Shown: in pieces, positions 1-10,376 of the stretch
Layout: every line of letters begins with the position of its first letter
Position numbering within the stretch: position 1 is the stretch's first letter
NCBI GenBank assembly: GCA_000697475.1
Contig: JNEU01000575.1
Span: 1-42,883 of the forward strand
DNA length: 42,883 nucleotides
Reading direction: 5' to 3'
Origin: Lichtheimia corymbifera B2541
Lineage: Eukaryota; Mucoromycota; Mucoromycetes; Mucorales; Lichtheimiaceae
Translations under genes and position numbers: made by a program
The notes under the pieces: model-generated
Told to the model about the DNA's origin: nothing
Database searches by the model: none
The model's input: the letters and a program-made list of their open reading frames with translations, nothing else

Positions 1-480
1 GGTATGATCCTGTTGTTTCTCGCAAGATTGATCGTCCGACTACATCATTGGTCGAGGTCGACCAACATTCTGGGAGGGGGGTAATGTCGCAGCAACATAC
101 CTGATCTTCTTGATCGGTATTATCTTTTGCATACAATCATCTTGGCATCTTTATGCTGCGCCCTCCATCATTACTTCGCCACACTCAATATATATTACTT
201 AGCCCCATCATACAATTATAAATAGTGGACCTGATCATAGAATAAAACATTATCTTACGTTCTCTCTATTTTATTGTCTATTTGCCTGTGTGGCACTTCT
301 ATCCTTCGTGGTCTATATTCCTGTGTGGTCTTATCCTTCGTGGTCTATTCTATTCCTGTGTGGTCTTATTCCTTCGTGGACGTCGTCTATTATTCTCCTG
401 TGTGGATCCAAAAAGAAAGACGACAGATGAGATCTGAAAGTGGTCACGTGGTCCGGGCCTCCTTTGTTGTATATCCTTTT
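1..480 (+). mobile_element. Possible 3' end of a Ty3/gypsy-like retroelement with LTR
   Basis: Frame 3 is open from the window edge to a TGA at 102-104 and could be the tail of a Pol polyprotein. It runs into a purine-rich tract (GGGAGGGGGG, 72-81) followed by TAATGTCGCAGC, the arrangement expected of a polypurine tract at the start of a 3' LTR beginning near 84. Inside the putative LTR there is a TATA-like TTATAAATAG near 216-225 and an AATAAA at 241-246, as in a U3-R layout. I cannot see the 5' part of the element, the exact 3' LTR boundary or a target-site duplication, so the assignment rests on layout only. Confidence 0.33.
285..405 (+). repeat. Tandem repeat of about 35-42 bp, 3 units plus a partial one
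   Basis: Units start at 285, 320, 355 and 397 (partial), each beginning CCTGTGTGG. The three full units share a centre like CCTTCGTGG and a TCTAT-type end. They make an apparent 77-codon reading frame that is only the translation of the repeat. They fall in the R/U5-like part of the possible LTR. Confidence 0.7.
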
Positions 481-785
481 GCGTCGTCTGGCGGTATAAG
501 ACCGTAGCCAGGGATGTAAACACCTCTTTACAACTACCCGCTCAATATAGACAAGAACTATGATTTACCGGATCAAAAGCTAAAGATTTATTCTCGGTGT
601 TGCAGCAGCCTTTTATAAAGGCTGCTCAGCACCTCAGCATGTGCACATTACAAATCTAAAATATCATCCGACACCTTTTGGCGTCGTCTGACGGTATAGC
701 ATCGTAGCCAGGGTCTTTACAACCAGCAGCTCAATATAGACAAGAGGTATGATTCACCGGATCAAAAGCATAAAGGTGATATATA
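475..785 (+). repeat. Pair of about 110-bp direct repeats
   Basis: 475-591 and 674-785 are related in the same orientation. Both contain GCGTCGTCTG, then GTAGCCAGGG, then CTCAATATAGACAAGA, then ACCGGATCAAAAGC, with small indels. About 80 bp of unrelated sequence, including AGCAGCCTTTTATAAAGG, separates them. They may be a duplicated piece of the neighbouring retroelement or a tandem non-coding repeat. No function is evident. Confidence 0.7.
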
Positions 786-1466
786 CAGTGTGCAGAGTAA
801 TCTATGGGAGCTCCTATTTGTTAATATCAAGAATAGATAATGTATTATCGCAAGCTGCTACACATAATTAAGCTATTGTATACAAGGTATCTGCTCTTCA
901 CGTAAAGAAAGGCTGTAAGGCAAGTAGATAACGCTCTTGGAGACAAAAGGGCATATACTTTGCTAATGCACTAGGCGTACAAGTGATATCTATCACCTGC
1001 CGATGTATGCAGAGACAACATTGCACATGGCTTCTCAGACGATTCCTGGTAAATACGCTCCATCAGCTCATGCATTAATTTATGAATGCATCATCCAACA
1101 ACAGACAGCAGAAATACCCACGCCCACAATGCACAATAAAAGGATGTTGTCGCCGTCCATCATACTCCCATACGCCTCTTTCCTCTGCCATCCTTTTTGA
1201 TTGCTTATAAGGTCAAATGTCCAAGGTTTGTGTTTATCACATCTTTCAACCTGTGAACAAGTGCTGACCGTTGTGGACATCCATCATAGTAATGCTTCTT
1301 TGTAACGTGGTCGTCATTGTGATATTGGATCCTTATATTGAGGTAAAGCCTGATCATGTTGCGTGATGAATCGATACTCATATACAGCACCTATAGCTAT
1401 CTCTTCGTGAAGCATCTGCAAAAGCTGGTCTAGGTACCGTGGTGTACTTCTGGTGTTAAAGTTGTC
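786..1466. other. Gene-free stretch
   Basis: I see no supportable gene, RNA or repeat here. Short open frames on both strands lack splice logic or recognisable motifs. Confidence 0.5.
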
Positions 1467-2068
1467 ATGGTGCAAATACCAAAGTTCTCAACCAACCAAC
1501 CCCCAAACTCCCATGGTGGTGACTTAAAGGTTTCCTACATCCACATTAACGGAGTGTTCGGTTTGCTTGCCACGTACAAGGCTATTGTGAACAAGTTCTA
1601 TTACGCTAGACATGAACAATTCCGTGATCTAAAGTTATGGTTCCTCTACGCTCGGGGTACATTAATCACACATTATGATGTCCAGATGTATTTGGTAATA
1701 TAATTATGCTCGTATACTAACCACACTTGATGTAGGTGATGCTGTTCATCTCTGGATTCTCTCTCTATTTACTCCTGACGTATTATTACTAGAAAGGGTC
1801 TACAAAGTTCTTGTACCGAATGATGTTACCAAAGCTTTTCTTTTATTGGATATAATGAAAATGATGGATGTGATCAAGGTAAGATTTATTATTCATATAC
1901 GCATATTTGAACAATACAATTGACTTTAGCTTGTTAGCTGGACATGAAAGGACATATGAGGCGCTGTGTGCGGTAGATAAAACGCACACTGAACATTTGG
2001 AAGCTGTGCTCCTTGATGAAGCAGGCTACCAAAGGACGGGCATGAGGACCAAGCTCACGTGCTGGTAG
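1467..2068 (+). pseudogene. Decayed hypothetical gene with intron remnants
   Basis: An ATG at 1467 opens about 76 codons up to a good intron at 1695-1735 (GTAATA donor, exact TACTAAC branch site, TAG acceptor). A second intron at 1879-1929 (GTAAGA...TTTAG) is also convincing. The segments between and after them contain long open stretches that read like protein (for example DAVHLWILSLFTPDV at about 1738-1782, and a 45-codon frame ending TAG at 2066-2068). However, the phases do not join: exon 2 continues only in a shifted frame, and exon 3 likewise. This fits a gene broken by at least two small indels. I do not recognise the family. A missed alternative splice site is the other explanation. 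Confidence 0.33.
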
Positions 2069-2452
2069 TGGGTATGCAACGCTACTCCTCCAAAGTCTTG
2101 TTACATCAGGGCCCCTTCCTTAACAATCCCACTACACCAATGATATCCTTTGCTGTCATAGTATTTTAGCTGTAAATTTACTACGATATCCAAAACACAT
2201 ATATTTGTACCATGATTCCTTAATTTAAAGAAATGCAAAGAGTGAGATTATCTGCTGCTAGTATTTACAAAGATTGTGTATACAGAGTATCCAATGCTCC
2301 CAAGTGGATTATAGATCTCGAATGAAACATGCTAGGTGTTTTCCAGCAAGGAGACAGGGACACATAACGATGTCTACAGTGGCCGACAAAGAAAGAAGGA
2401 TGAACATGGGTCCAAGAGTGGTAATATGAAATAGACAATTATATTTGATATA
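2069..2452. other. Intergenic, 3' flank of the histidine kinase gene
   Basis: No gene-like signal is visible. The stretch separates the decayed gene from the stop codon of the convergent histidine kinase gene and presumably holds its 3' UTR. Confidence 0.45.
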
Positions 2453-5400
2453 CTATGAAATGGGTATAACTTGGGTAAAGATATGTATGGTTGCTTCAAG
2501 TTCATCTTTTTGTATGGGTTTGCTAATGTATGCATTCATGCCAGCATCAAAGCATTGTTCTCGGTCGCCTGGCATCACGCATGCTGTCATGGCAATAATG
2601 TAAGGTTGTTTCCCAATCAAGGTATCCGGTGTTTCACGAATCATGCGCGTCGCTTCCAATCCATTAAGCTCCGGCATCCATACATCCATGAAGATCAAAT
2701 CAATAGGTTGACCTTGTGCTGCCGAGTTGATGACCAAATCATATGCTTCTCGCCCATTCTGTGCCATGAGTGGTTGAACATTCAATTTGCTGAGCATGCG
2801 TGAAACGACTTTACGGTTGATTGGATTGTCATCCACAAGTAATGTTTTCACTTTGACGAGACATTCAGACAAGGGTCGTTGTGATGACAAGGTGTTCTTT
2901 TCTTGTAATGCATGTGGTTGCAATAGGTGCTGTTTTTGTTGTTTTTCAGTAACCGTAATGCCATCGCTTGCTGAAACTTTTCCAAGTTGATCATGAAGAG
3001 CGTGAATCAAGGATGAATTCTTAAAGGGCTTATAGAGCACAGCTGATCTTGCAACGGTAGCATTGAGTGGATGCCGATGATGCGACCCGTTTTCGCTGCT
3101 GTGGGATCGCCTATCCCTAATGCAAACAGCTGGCAAGGTGGATACAGGACATGGGAACCACCGTTGAAGTGCATCCAAGGCAATATCGCTTGTTGTTGGT
3201 TGTGGGCCAAGGGGATCAATGATCTCAAGATCCACATCAATGAGCAGCAAGGTCGGCCCATCATCATTGGTTGACTTTTCTTCTTTCAATATATCCATCG
3301 CTTGTTCAAATGTATAACATCGAGTGTCGATCATCCCAAGGCTGTTCAAGATACGTTTCCATGCTGTTTGAAGCGTTTGATCCTGTGCAATCACCAATGT
3401 ATGATGTGTCTCAAATTCCTTCAGCTTGTATTGCTCAGCAAATGTCAGGGTCTTTGGTTGCTTTTGCATCATGACTCGAAAGAAAAAGGTCGATCCTTCA
3501 TCCACAATGGATTCGAACCACTATATACGAGTAATTCCCTGTTACTATTGTCCACTGCAAGATATCCGCATAGCACATACCATATCACCATCCATCATGC
3601 GCGCCAATTGACGGCTAATCGTCAAGCCAAGACCTACATAAATGTAACTTTAGTATATCTGTATTGCCTATATTCATATCGTCCGCTTTACCTGTTCCTC
3701 CAAATCGCCTCGTGGTAGATACATCCACTTGAGAAAATGACTCGAAAAGCTTGTCGGCCTTATCCATTGGTATGCCGATGCCAGTGTCTTCAATTGCAAA
3801 CAAGTAGGACACCCATTCCTCCTCTCCTCCTCCTTCCTTTTTGGAAATAGCAGCAGCTTGATCTGGATCTCGGCACACCCTTACTGACACATAGCCTGAC
3901 GCGGTAAATTTGAATGCATTGGAAAGCCTACAAAGTCCTGTCAGTAATTTGGAGCAATACATAATGCGATATATACCTACATGTTGAGCAGTATTTGCCG
4001 AAGCCGTACCAAATCACCATATACTTGAGCAGGTAATTCTCTCTCCACCTCATACCACAGCAGCACGCCTTTGGCAAGAAAGTTGTCGGACACCAGTTTC
4101 ATTGCACTTTCAATTGCAAATGTCTAGAAGAAAAGAGAGTAAACAAAAGATCAACACGATTTGATAAAGTCATACCAGGTCCAATGGATTCTGCTCCAGT
4201 GATAGGTTCCCTGATTCAATCTTGGAATAATCGAGGACATCGTTGATAAGAGACATTAAATGATTACCTAAAGTAGCGTTCATCAATATGCGTAAAGCAT
4301 GACGACCCAGACAAGCACATACCAGAGGATTCGATTGTTTCAGCACATTCATACAAGTCCGAAGGTAGATCGCTCTCCATCAAAATACGTGACATGCCAA
4401 TTACAGCGTTCATTGGTGTTCGTATCTCTAAATATATGTAATCAGCATTTGGGGGGGGGGGCTTGTGCATGAATAATAAATGGGATTACCATGAGACATG
4501 TTTGCCAGAAAAGATTGCTTTGAAGCAGCGGCCGTCTCTGCAGCCTCTTTTGCCACTTTGAGATCTAACGCATAATATATCATCATTATGCTGTTCTCCC
4601 ACCCGAACCCAAGCCATACCTTTAAGCAATGTTTGTGTCCTCGCCTTTTCCTCCTCTAGCTCGATTGTCCTTTGTTGTAAATTGGCTGTTCGCTCCCGTA
4701 CCAGTTCCTCCATGTCATTGGCGTACTTTTCAAGCTACAAAGACTATAAGTAAATGCTATAGAACTACCGCAATAATACTTACCAGAATAGCCATTTTGT
4801 CCACTACATTGTCGAGGCCACCATAAGGATCAAAGGCTTTGATTCGTTGCTGGATATCACATGGTGTTGTTAGCCACACGCAACCCCTCTACTAATAGGG
4901 AAGACTTACTTTTAGCGATGAAAAAGAAGGCCGCATGCTGGGATCGCGATCGAGACACTCTTCGATTATCTTGTTGATTTTGCTAACGGCATAGCCATCC
5001 TGATCCATATCTTGAGCAAATCGAGGTTTCAAGTCGTCACTGCTGATGAGGCGGAAAATAGCCTTGTGGGACATTCTCTGCTCTTGGTACTCCTTGAATG
5101 GCTTTTCACGGCTGACAATCTCGTTCATAATGATACCAACGCTAATAAGAAGATCTTGTCAATGTGTGGAATGCTCATCATGCATTTGAAACCATACCTG
5201 TATACATCAGAGCGTTTGGTTGGCATAGCAACGCAGGCGTCGAATGGGAGTATTGTCACGGTCTCAGGGGCTAACCACAAGAGCTTTTCATAAGAATCGA
5301 TAATCCTCGGTTGGACAGTGTTGGATGAATCTTGTAGTGGCAGGTAGTTTTTGCGTATCGAGGAAAGCGTCAATGGATCAAGAGTTGAGATGCGAGTGCG

Positions 5401-8400
5401 CATAAGTCCATAGTCGGTGATCTTTAATTCCCATTTCCCGGTAATCATGCATGAATGTGATGTCAGACATCCGTGATACTGAAACTTTGAATTGTACAAG
5501 AAATCCATTCCTTTATAAACCATAGATGAGTACGAGTGTAATGCATGCTTGTGCCGATTCACGTACCTTGGATCAAATCATTTATCAAGGAAAAGCGGAA
5601 TATCCAGCTCAAGTCGATATCCGTGTCATCCAAAACGTCAGCTAAGGAGCCTTTGCTACAGTATTCTAAGGCCCGAGTCAACCATGTTTATCCCATGTAT
5701 ATTTGTAGCTAACACTTTACCTTCTACGATCAACGTGCGATGTGACTCCACGCAAAGACCAACAAGCTCCACGAGATTTGCATGCCTTGCTTCCTTCATA
5801 AGAGCAACCTCCTTCCTCACATCATCATAGACCCGCAAGCGTTTGAATCCAAGTGGTTTTATCAGCACAGGCAGATTGCGACTATAGAATACCTTAGTCA
5901 TGATGCACTTTTTATAGCGAATTGGGCATACTTACTGTGATCCAACGGTATACGCCATGTGCTTTTGTGCTTTGTGGCAGGAAGATTCATCGCATTGTGA
6001 TTTTGGCCTATAATAGTATTACAAGGTGAATATCAAGACATTATGGATCATTCTTTCCTATCGTAGTACCTTGCTAAGCCTAGCATTTCTTTTTGCATGA
6101 TAAGATCGGGGTCTGATACGCTGTTGGTGTTTGCAGCTGCCAAGTGATGATGCCTTGGTAACGTGGTAGCGATGGGCGTATCCATTCGAGAGATCGTGCT
6201 GCGTCGTTGCGATCCACGTTGTTGTAACGTGGCTGGTCTTGATCCAATCTTTTCCTTGTCGTAAAAGGTGTTGTTGTTTGTTGTAGCAAATATATCCTCT
6301 GCAGAGCAACTTCGCACAGGTGGGGTGGCAAGCACAGTGGTTGGATGAGGTGCCACAAGGTCCTGATAAGAGAGCATCCAATCCTGATCGTATAAACGGC
6401 TCTGCTTACGTATACGCTTGCGACATGTCCAGGCAATACCGGTTACGACTGCAGCGAATGCGATAATGCTGATAGGGATCAGCACGCCCATGAGCAACCT
6501 TTTACGCGCAGCATCTTTATCAGCTTTATACCGAAGGCAGTTGGGGTTCTTGCGACCTGCTTTGTCACTGCTGCATAATGCACAAGCTATGGATCCAGGT
6601 AAGGCAAAGGTTCCATAGGGGCACTCGGCACATGATGGCTGGTCGACTTTGTTGTTGAAAGTATTGACGGGACAAGGATGGCATTGTAGGGATGTCTGAG
6701 TATGATTTGCATTGTCCAAGCAATACAAGCTCTTTGAGAGTGTACGATAAAACTGGCCAGGGGGACAAATGCTTGTGATCCGCGACGCACTCACTTTGGT
6801 ATATCGCCATGGTTGATGATGAATGGTCTTTCCAAATAGAATGTCCAGCGATGAAAGAAATCCCATAGAGAAGAGGTTCATAGACCTAGTAATACCCCTT
6901 AGCCATATTTCATCTTTTGCATTGCATGCAATCAACCTACCACATGGCTTTGATACGCCCTTGTAAGAATGCTTGAACTTGATCATACAAGTCGGCTGAC
7001 GTATATAAGCGAGTAGTGTTGCTCATGTAGCCCTTCATCACGCGCTATTATGACGTCGCTGATGAATAAAGATGTTACATGAAAACAGGATGATGAATGA
7101 AGACTTACATTGTTAATCATCTGAAATGCGTATTCTGAAAATGTGACATAGGCGTCTGCTAGGTATTCTCTGGAATGCAATGTGGCGAGGACTCTTTCAA
7201 ATTCAATATCCATGGTCTCGGGTGTCGAAATGTTGATAATATGCACCACGTTATTCGAGTCGAGATTTGGAGTCGAACGTTGCTGCTGAAATTGATCATA
7301 AAAGAAATGACAAAAGTCGCTTTCCTTGCCGGTCGTGCGTTCAGAAAGGCATACAGGCGACATGACCTTATCCTCAATCATCACCTGTGCTACTGATGAT
7401 GCAAGCTTTTTCTTATCGACGGCGATAAACGATTCCATCCTATGAAGAAAGCAAATAAGCTTCTTGGTCATTGTTGATGTCAAAAAGGTACAACTTACGG
7501 TTTGGATAGCTGAATCGGCTCAAAAAAAGTACCAACGTGGGCAAGAGGCAACTCGCTTGCATTCGTAATAGATGCACCATAATTGACAACTGAAGGATCG
7601 CTAGATTGAAGGATGATACCATTGACACCTTGCTTTGCAAAGCTTGCTAGCTCTTGTCGTAAACGATGTGGATGGCCAAGGTAATCGCCCATATCTTGAT
7701 TGAAAATGGTCCAATTGAGCTTGCGTGCAAGATCTCCTGCTCCTGCCATCAATCCAGAGCCATATGTGTCTCCTCTTGTGTTGGGTACAACGGCTCCCAC
7801 ATAAGCTGTCCTATCATTCAAAGGCACCAACGTCGTCTGCTCATTGTCGAGAATGTATGGTAACGTGTCATTGGTAATGAGATTAGGCCCGGTCTTGATA
7901 GTCTCATTCATAAAAACATCATGGCCCGTCAAAATCTATTGTATACATGAGGATTAAAATGGCTGCATGTAAAGAAAAAACATATGACTTACCCGAAGAT
8001 ACATGTAAAACACTGGAAGCGCTGTCTGATAATAAGGAAGCTGTGATATGCCAATGGTATCTTGATGTTCGGCAAATAACCTCGTCATGTTGGATCCACC
8101 AATGTCGAAAAAGGCCGCTCCAATCCGTTCCAAAGAATCGCTTGCCAAGAGATCTAGGACAGCACCTGCAACAATATCCACACCAATCTTGAACGAGTTA
8201 GCACTCTTCATCCCATTGATCACCATTGTTTCATGCAACTTACTGATCCTCCTAGTGACACGACCGAATCAAAGGTACCATTGGACAAGAAGGTATCACG
8301 AACCTGAATAAGGGGCTGAGCTGTATTGTTGTAATCATGCAGGGGCAGTAGCACTGCTTGATGATCCAGGACGGTTTGTAGACTATCGAATCGATGGTAG

Positions 8401-9151
8401 AACGTTGCATTATCCAAATCACCGAGTTGAATCACCAAAGGTCGTTCATATCCTCGATCACGTAGCTCTCTCCCAAGCATGGTTGCTGCTTCATTGTCAT
8501 CTTGCAATACACGTGTCAATCCAAGGCGTTTAGCATATTCAAGGCCGGTGTTGAAGACAAGGACTGGGATATCATGTTCAAGAGCATATTGGGTTGCTTC
8601 AAAGACTTGATCATTTGGAATCGTGAGAATGATGCCGTCAACTCGCTGTCAAAGGGTAACACAAATGTTAATAGACCCGTGTAACATATGAAACAATGAA
8701 CCCCTTCCCCCCTCCTCCTGCATAAATCACATGCATTGTCTACGGCTGTCTGGATATCCTTGGTCATTTTACTGCCGGTGTTGACAAGATGTCTGTTCCA
8801 CTCGACGTGGATATCAGTGATAGCTGCAGCATCGCGTGCACCTTGTTCAGGCTGATGGAAGAACGAAGCCATTGCAGAATCGTGCGAAATGACAGCAATG
8901 CGTGGACGCCGGCCTTGGATGGAAGAAGCATGCTTGTCATTGCATGAAGGAATGTCGGGTTGTCGCTCATGCTGCTCGTGTTTGTTGTCCAAAGCAATGT
9001 TGGAAGAAGCTGGTATTCCTGTATCTGCCCATGGTATTGCCGACGCCATCACGTCATTATACGTAGGTGGAGTTGTGTCATTGTTGTTGGATAATACAAG
9101 CGGTGATAGAGCAAGAACAAAGAGAAAAATCAAGAATGAAGGGGTTGCCAT
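2453..9151 (-). CDS. Receptor-type hybrid histidine kinase with guanylyl-cyclase-like pseudokinase domain
   Basis: Predicted membrane sensor of a multistep phosphorelay, about 1,843 aa in 21 exons: 9151-8735, 8645-8244, 8187-7993, 7935-7499, 7439-7109, 7044-6941, 6885-6070, 6007-5936, 5881-5721, 5665-5567, 5510-5198, 5141-4910, 4849-4784, 4734-4620, 4564-4490, 4427-4323, 4267-4176, 4123-3981, 3927-3692, 3633-3581, 3520-2453; all phases agree. Seen: signal peptide 1-21; two periplasmic-binding-like regions (about 83-370 and 370-620); Cys-rich stalk about 668-745 ([22 protein letters not shown]); TM about 757-783; kinase-homology domain about 910-1195 (YHGCL replaces HRD, ITDYGL, APE, SDVYSVGI); coiled linker ([13 protein letters not shown]); HisKA with SHEIRTP, His about 1278; HATPase (NAFKF, DTGIGIP, GGTGLGL); a degenerate receiver about 1525-1660; a canonical receiver about 1712-1838 (VDDN, MDVWMP, MTA, SKP). 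ATG 9151 precedes the signal peptide; an upstream ATG at 9217 is less likely. Exon 1 ends at a GC donor, or at GT with end 8744. Ligand unknown. Confidence 0.9.
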
Positions 9152-9665
9152 CCTGGTATCAAGAACAACACCGCTCCTATGGACACACGATAGGCGAGAA
9201 GAAATGAACCAATCCACCCACCACTTTCATCATCACCATCATCCTCCATAGTGTAAATTCTCCGGCTACGCTATGCTTATCCAACACTCGTCAGATTGCA
9301 AAGAAAATGTAAACTTTTTAGTTTTATTCATCTGTATTGTATCATGGTTTATCATAAACAATATCATACTGTGACATTGACAAGAGGATAGAGGGAAACT
9401 GGATGTTGATAAATGAGTGCATCTGTGAGAGAGAGGGGGAGAGGAAATGAATGTGAATGCAAGTACAGGCTAGTCTACATGGGTAGCATATATATATCGT
9501 CAAGATACAGCAAGGGAAATAGAATGAGTGGAGAGTATCATGCAGGAGAATGGGGTATGTGTGTGCGTTAACGATTGTAACTGTTGTCTAGGAATAAAGG
9601 GAATGTAAGAGAAAAGAAAAAGGAGTGGAGTATATAAAAAGAAGAGACGTGGAGGTGGTGGTGGA
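9152..9665. other. Intergenic: histidine kinase promoter side and Myb 3' flank
   Basis: About 510 bp between the start of the histidine kinase gene and the stop of the Myb-like gene, both on the minus strand. A run of CAT/CAC triplets lies at 9226-9249, in the presumed 5' UTR of the kinase. No TATA box is clearly placed and no further gene is seen. Confidence 0.45.
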
Positions 9666-10376
9666 TTAATGTTGATGATGATGCTGCTGTTGACCAGGTT
9701 GCCGTTTTCGAACCATATTTCCTGCAGCAACCTTGTGAAAACGAGAATCACATTCACGCCATGAACGATTGGGGAGTTCCTGTGCTACTGCTTTCCAAGC
9801 TTGCTTGAACAATTTTGAATGCTTTTTCATGGCCATAGCTAGCATTTGATCTTCGGTGCTTGACCATTCTCGATGTTCCATGGTTTTGGTTTGTAACGTC
9901 TTGAAACGACCCCAACAACATCCACGAGAACGATGCGGAAGATATGTTGATGAGATCATAGCCCATGAAAGGCCTTGGCTATATCCTCGTTGTAAAAGGT
10001 AATCTTCCTCCTGTGTCCATGGTGTTCGTGTTTGTGGTCCAGAACGATTACGAGGCGGTGTTGCGATAGGTTGTTGTTGTTGCTGTTGTTCGGGAGGATG
10101 GATCATGAGTGATGGCAATGAGTAGGGCGAACTAGGTGGCGATGATGCAGGCGTCAATGAGGGTGATGCATTATAACAAATCGACATGTCGGGTGAGCTG
10201 CTTTCTTCAGAGGATGCTGTAGACATGGTTGACCATTGTTGACGGATATTTTGGGGATGGTTATCCATGGGTGGTGGTGTTTTTACACACTCGTTGGTAG
10301 CGTGGTTGGTAACAATAGACGTTGCATCGGAAGGATGGGAAGCTGTCAAAGGGCAAAGAAGGTTTTTGAGATCCAT
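9666..10376 (-). CDS. Myb/SANT-type transcription factor
   Basis: Single-exon gene for 236 aa, predicted nuclear DNA-binding protein. Two Myb-like repeats occupy the C-terminal half: about 117-160 (TPWTQEEDYLL...W..I......RS...C..R) and about 168-215 (REWSSTEDQMLAMAM...W..VA..L.NRSWRECDSRF). Each has the acidic helix after the first Trp and the regularly spaced aromatic residues typical of SANT domains. The N-terminal half is low complexity, rich in Ser/Pro with a Gln run at 97-102, typical of an activation or linker region. The protein ends in a basic and Gln/His-rich tail. The ATG at 10376 is followed by an uninterrupted frame, and the upstream strand is pyrimidine-rich, as in a 5' UTR. The target genes cannot be read from the sequence. 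Confidence 0.85.
   Translation of the reverse strand: MDLKNLLCPLTASHPSDATSIVTNHATNECVKTPPPMDNHPQNIRQQWSTMSTASSEESSSPDMSICYNASPSLTPASSPPSSPYSLPSLMIHPPEQQQQQQPIATPPRNRSGPQTRTPWTQEEDYLLQRGYSQGLSWAMISSTYLPHRSRGCCWGRFKTLQTKTMEHREWSSTEDQMLAMAMKKHSKLFKQAWKAVAQELPNRSWRECDSRFHKVAAGNMVRKRQPGQQQHHHQH

Noticed and set aside
3505..3520. GGTTCGAATCC, a tRNA B-box-like word (minus strand)
   Set aside because: It lies inside the reading frame of the histidine kinase (exon 21 start) and no cloverleaf can be formed around it.
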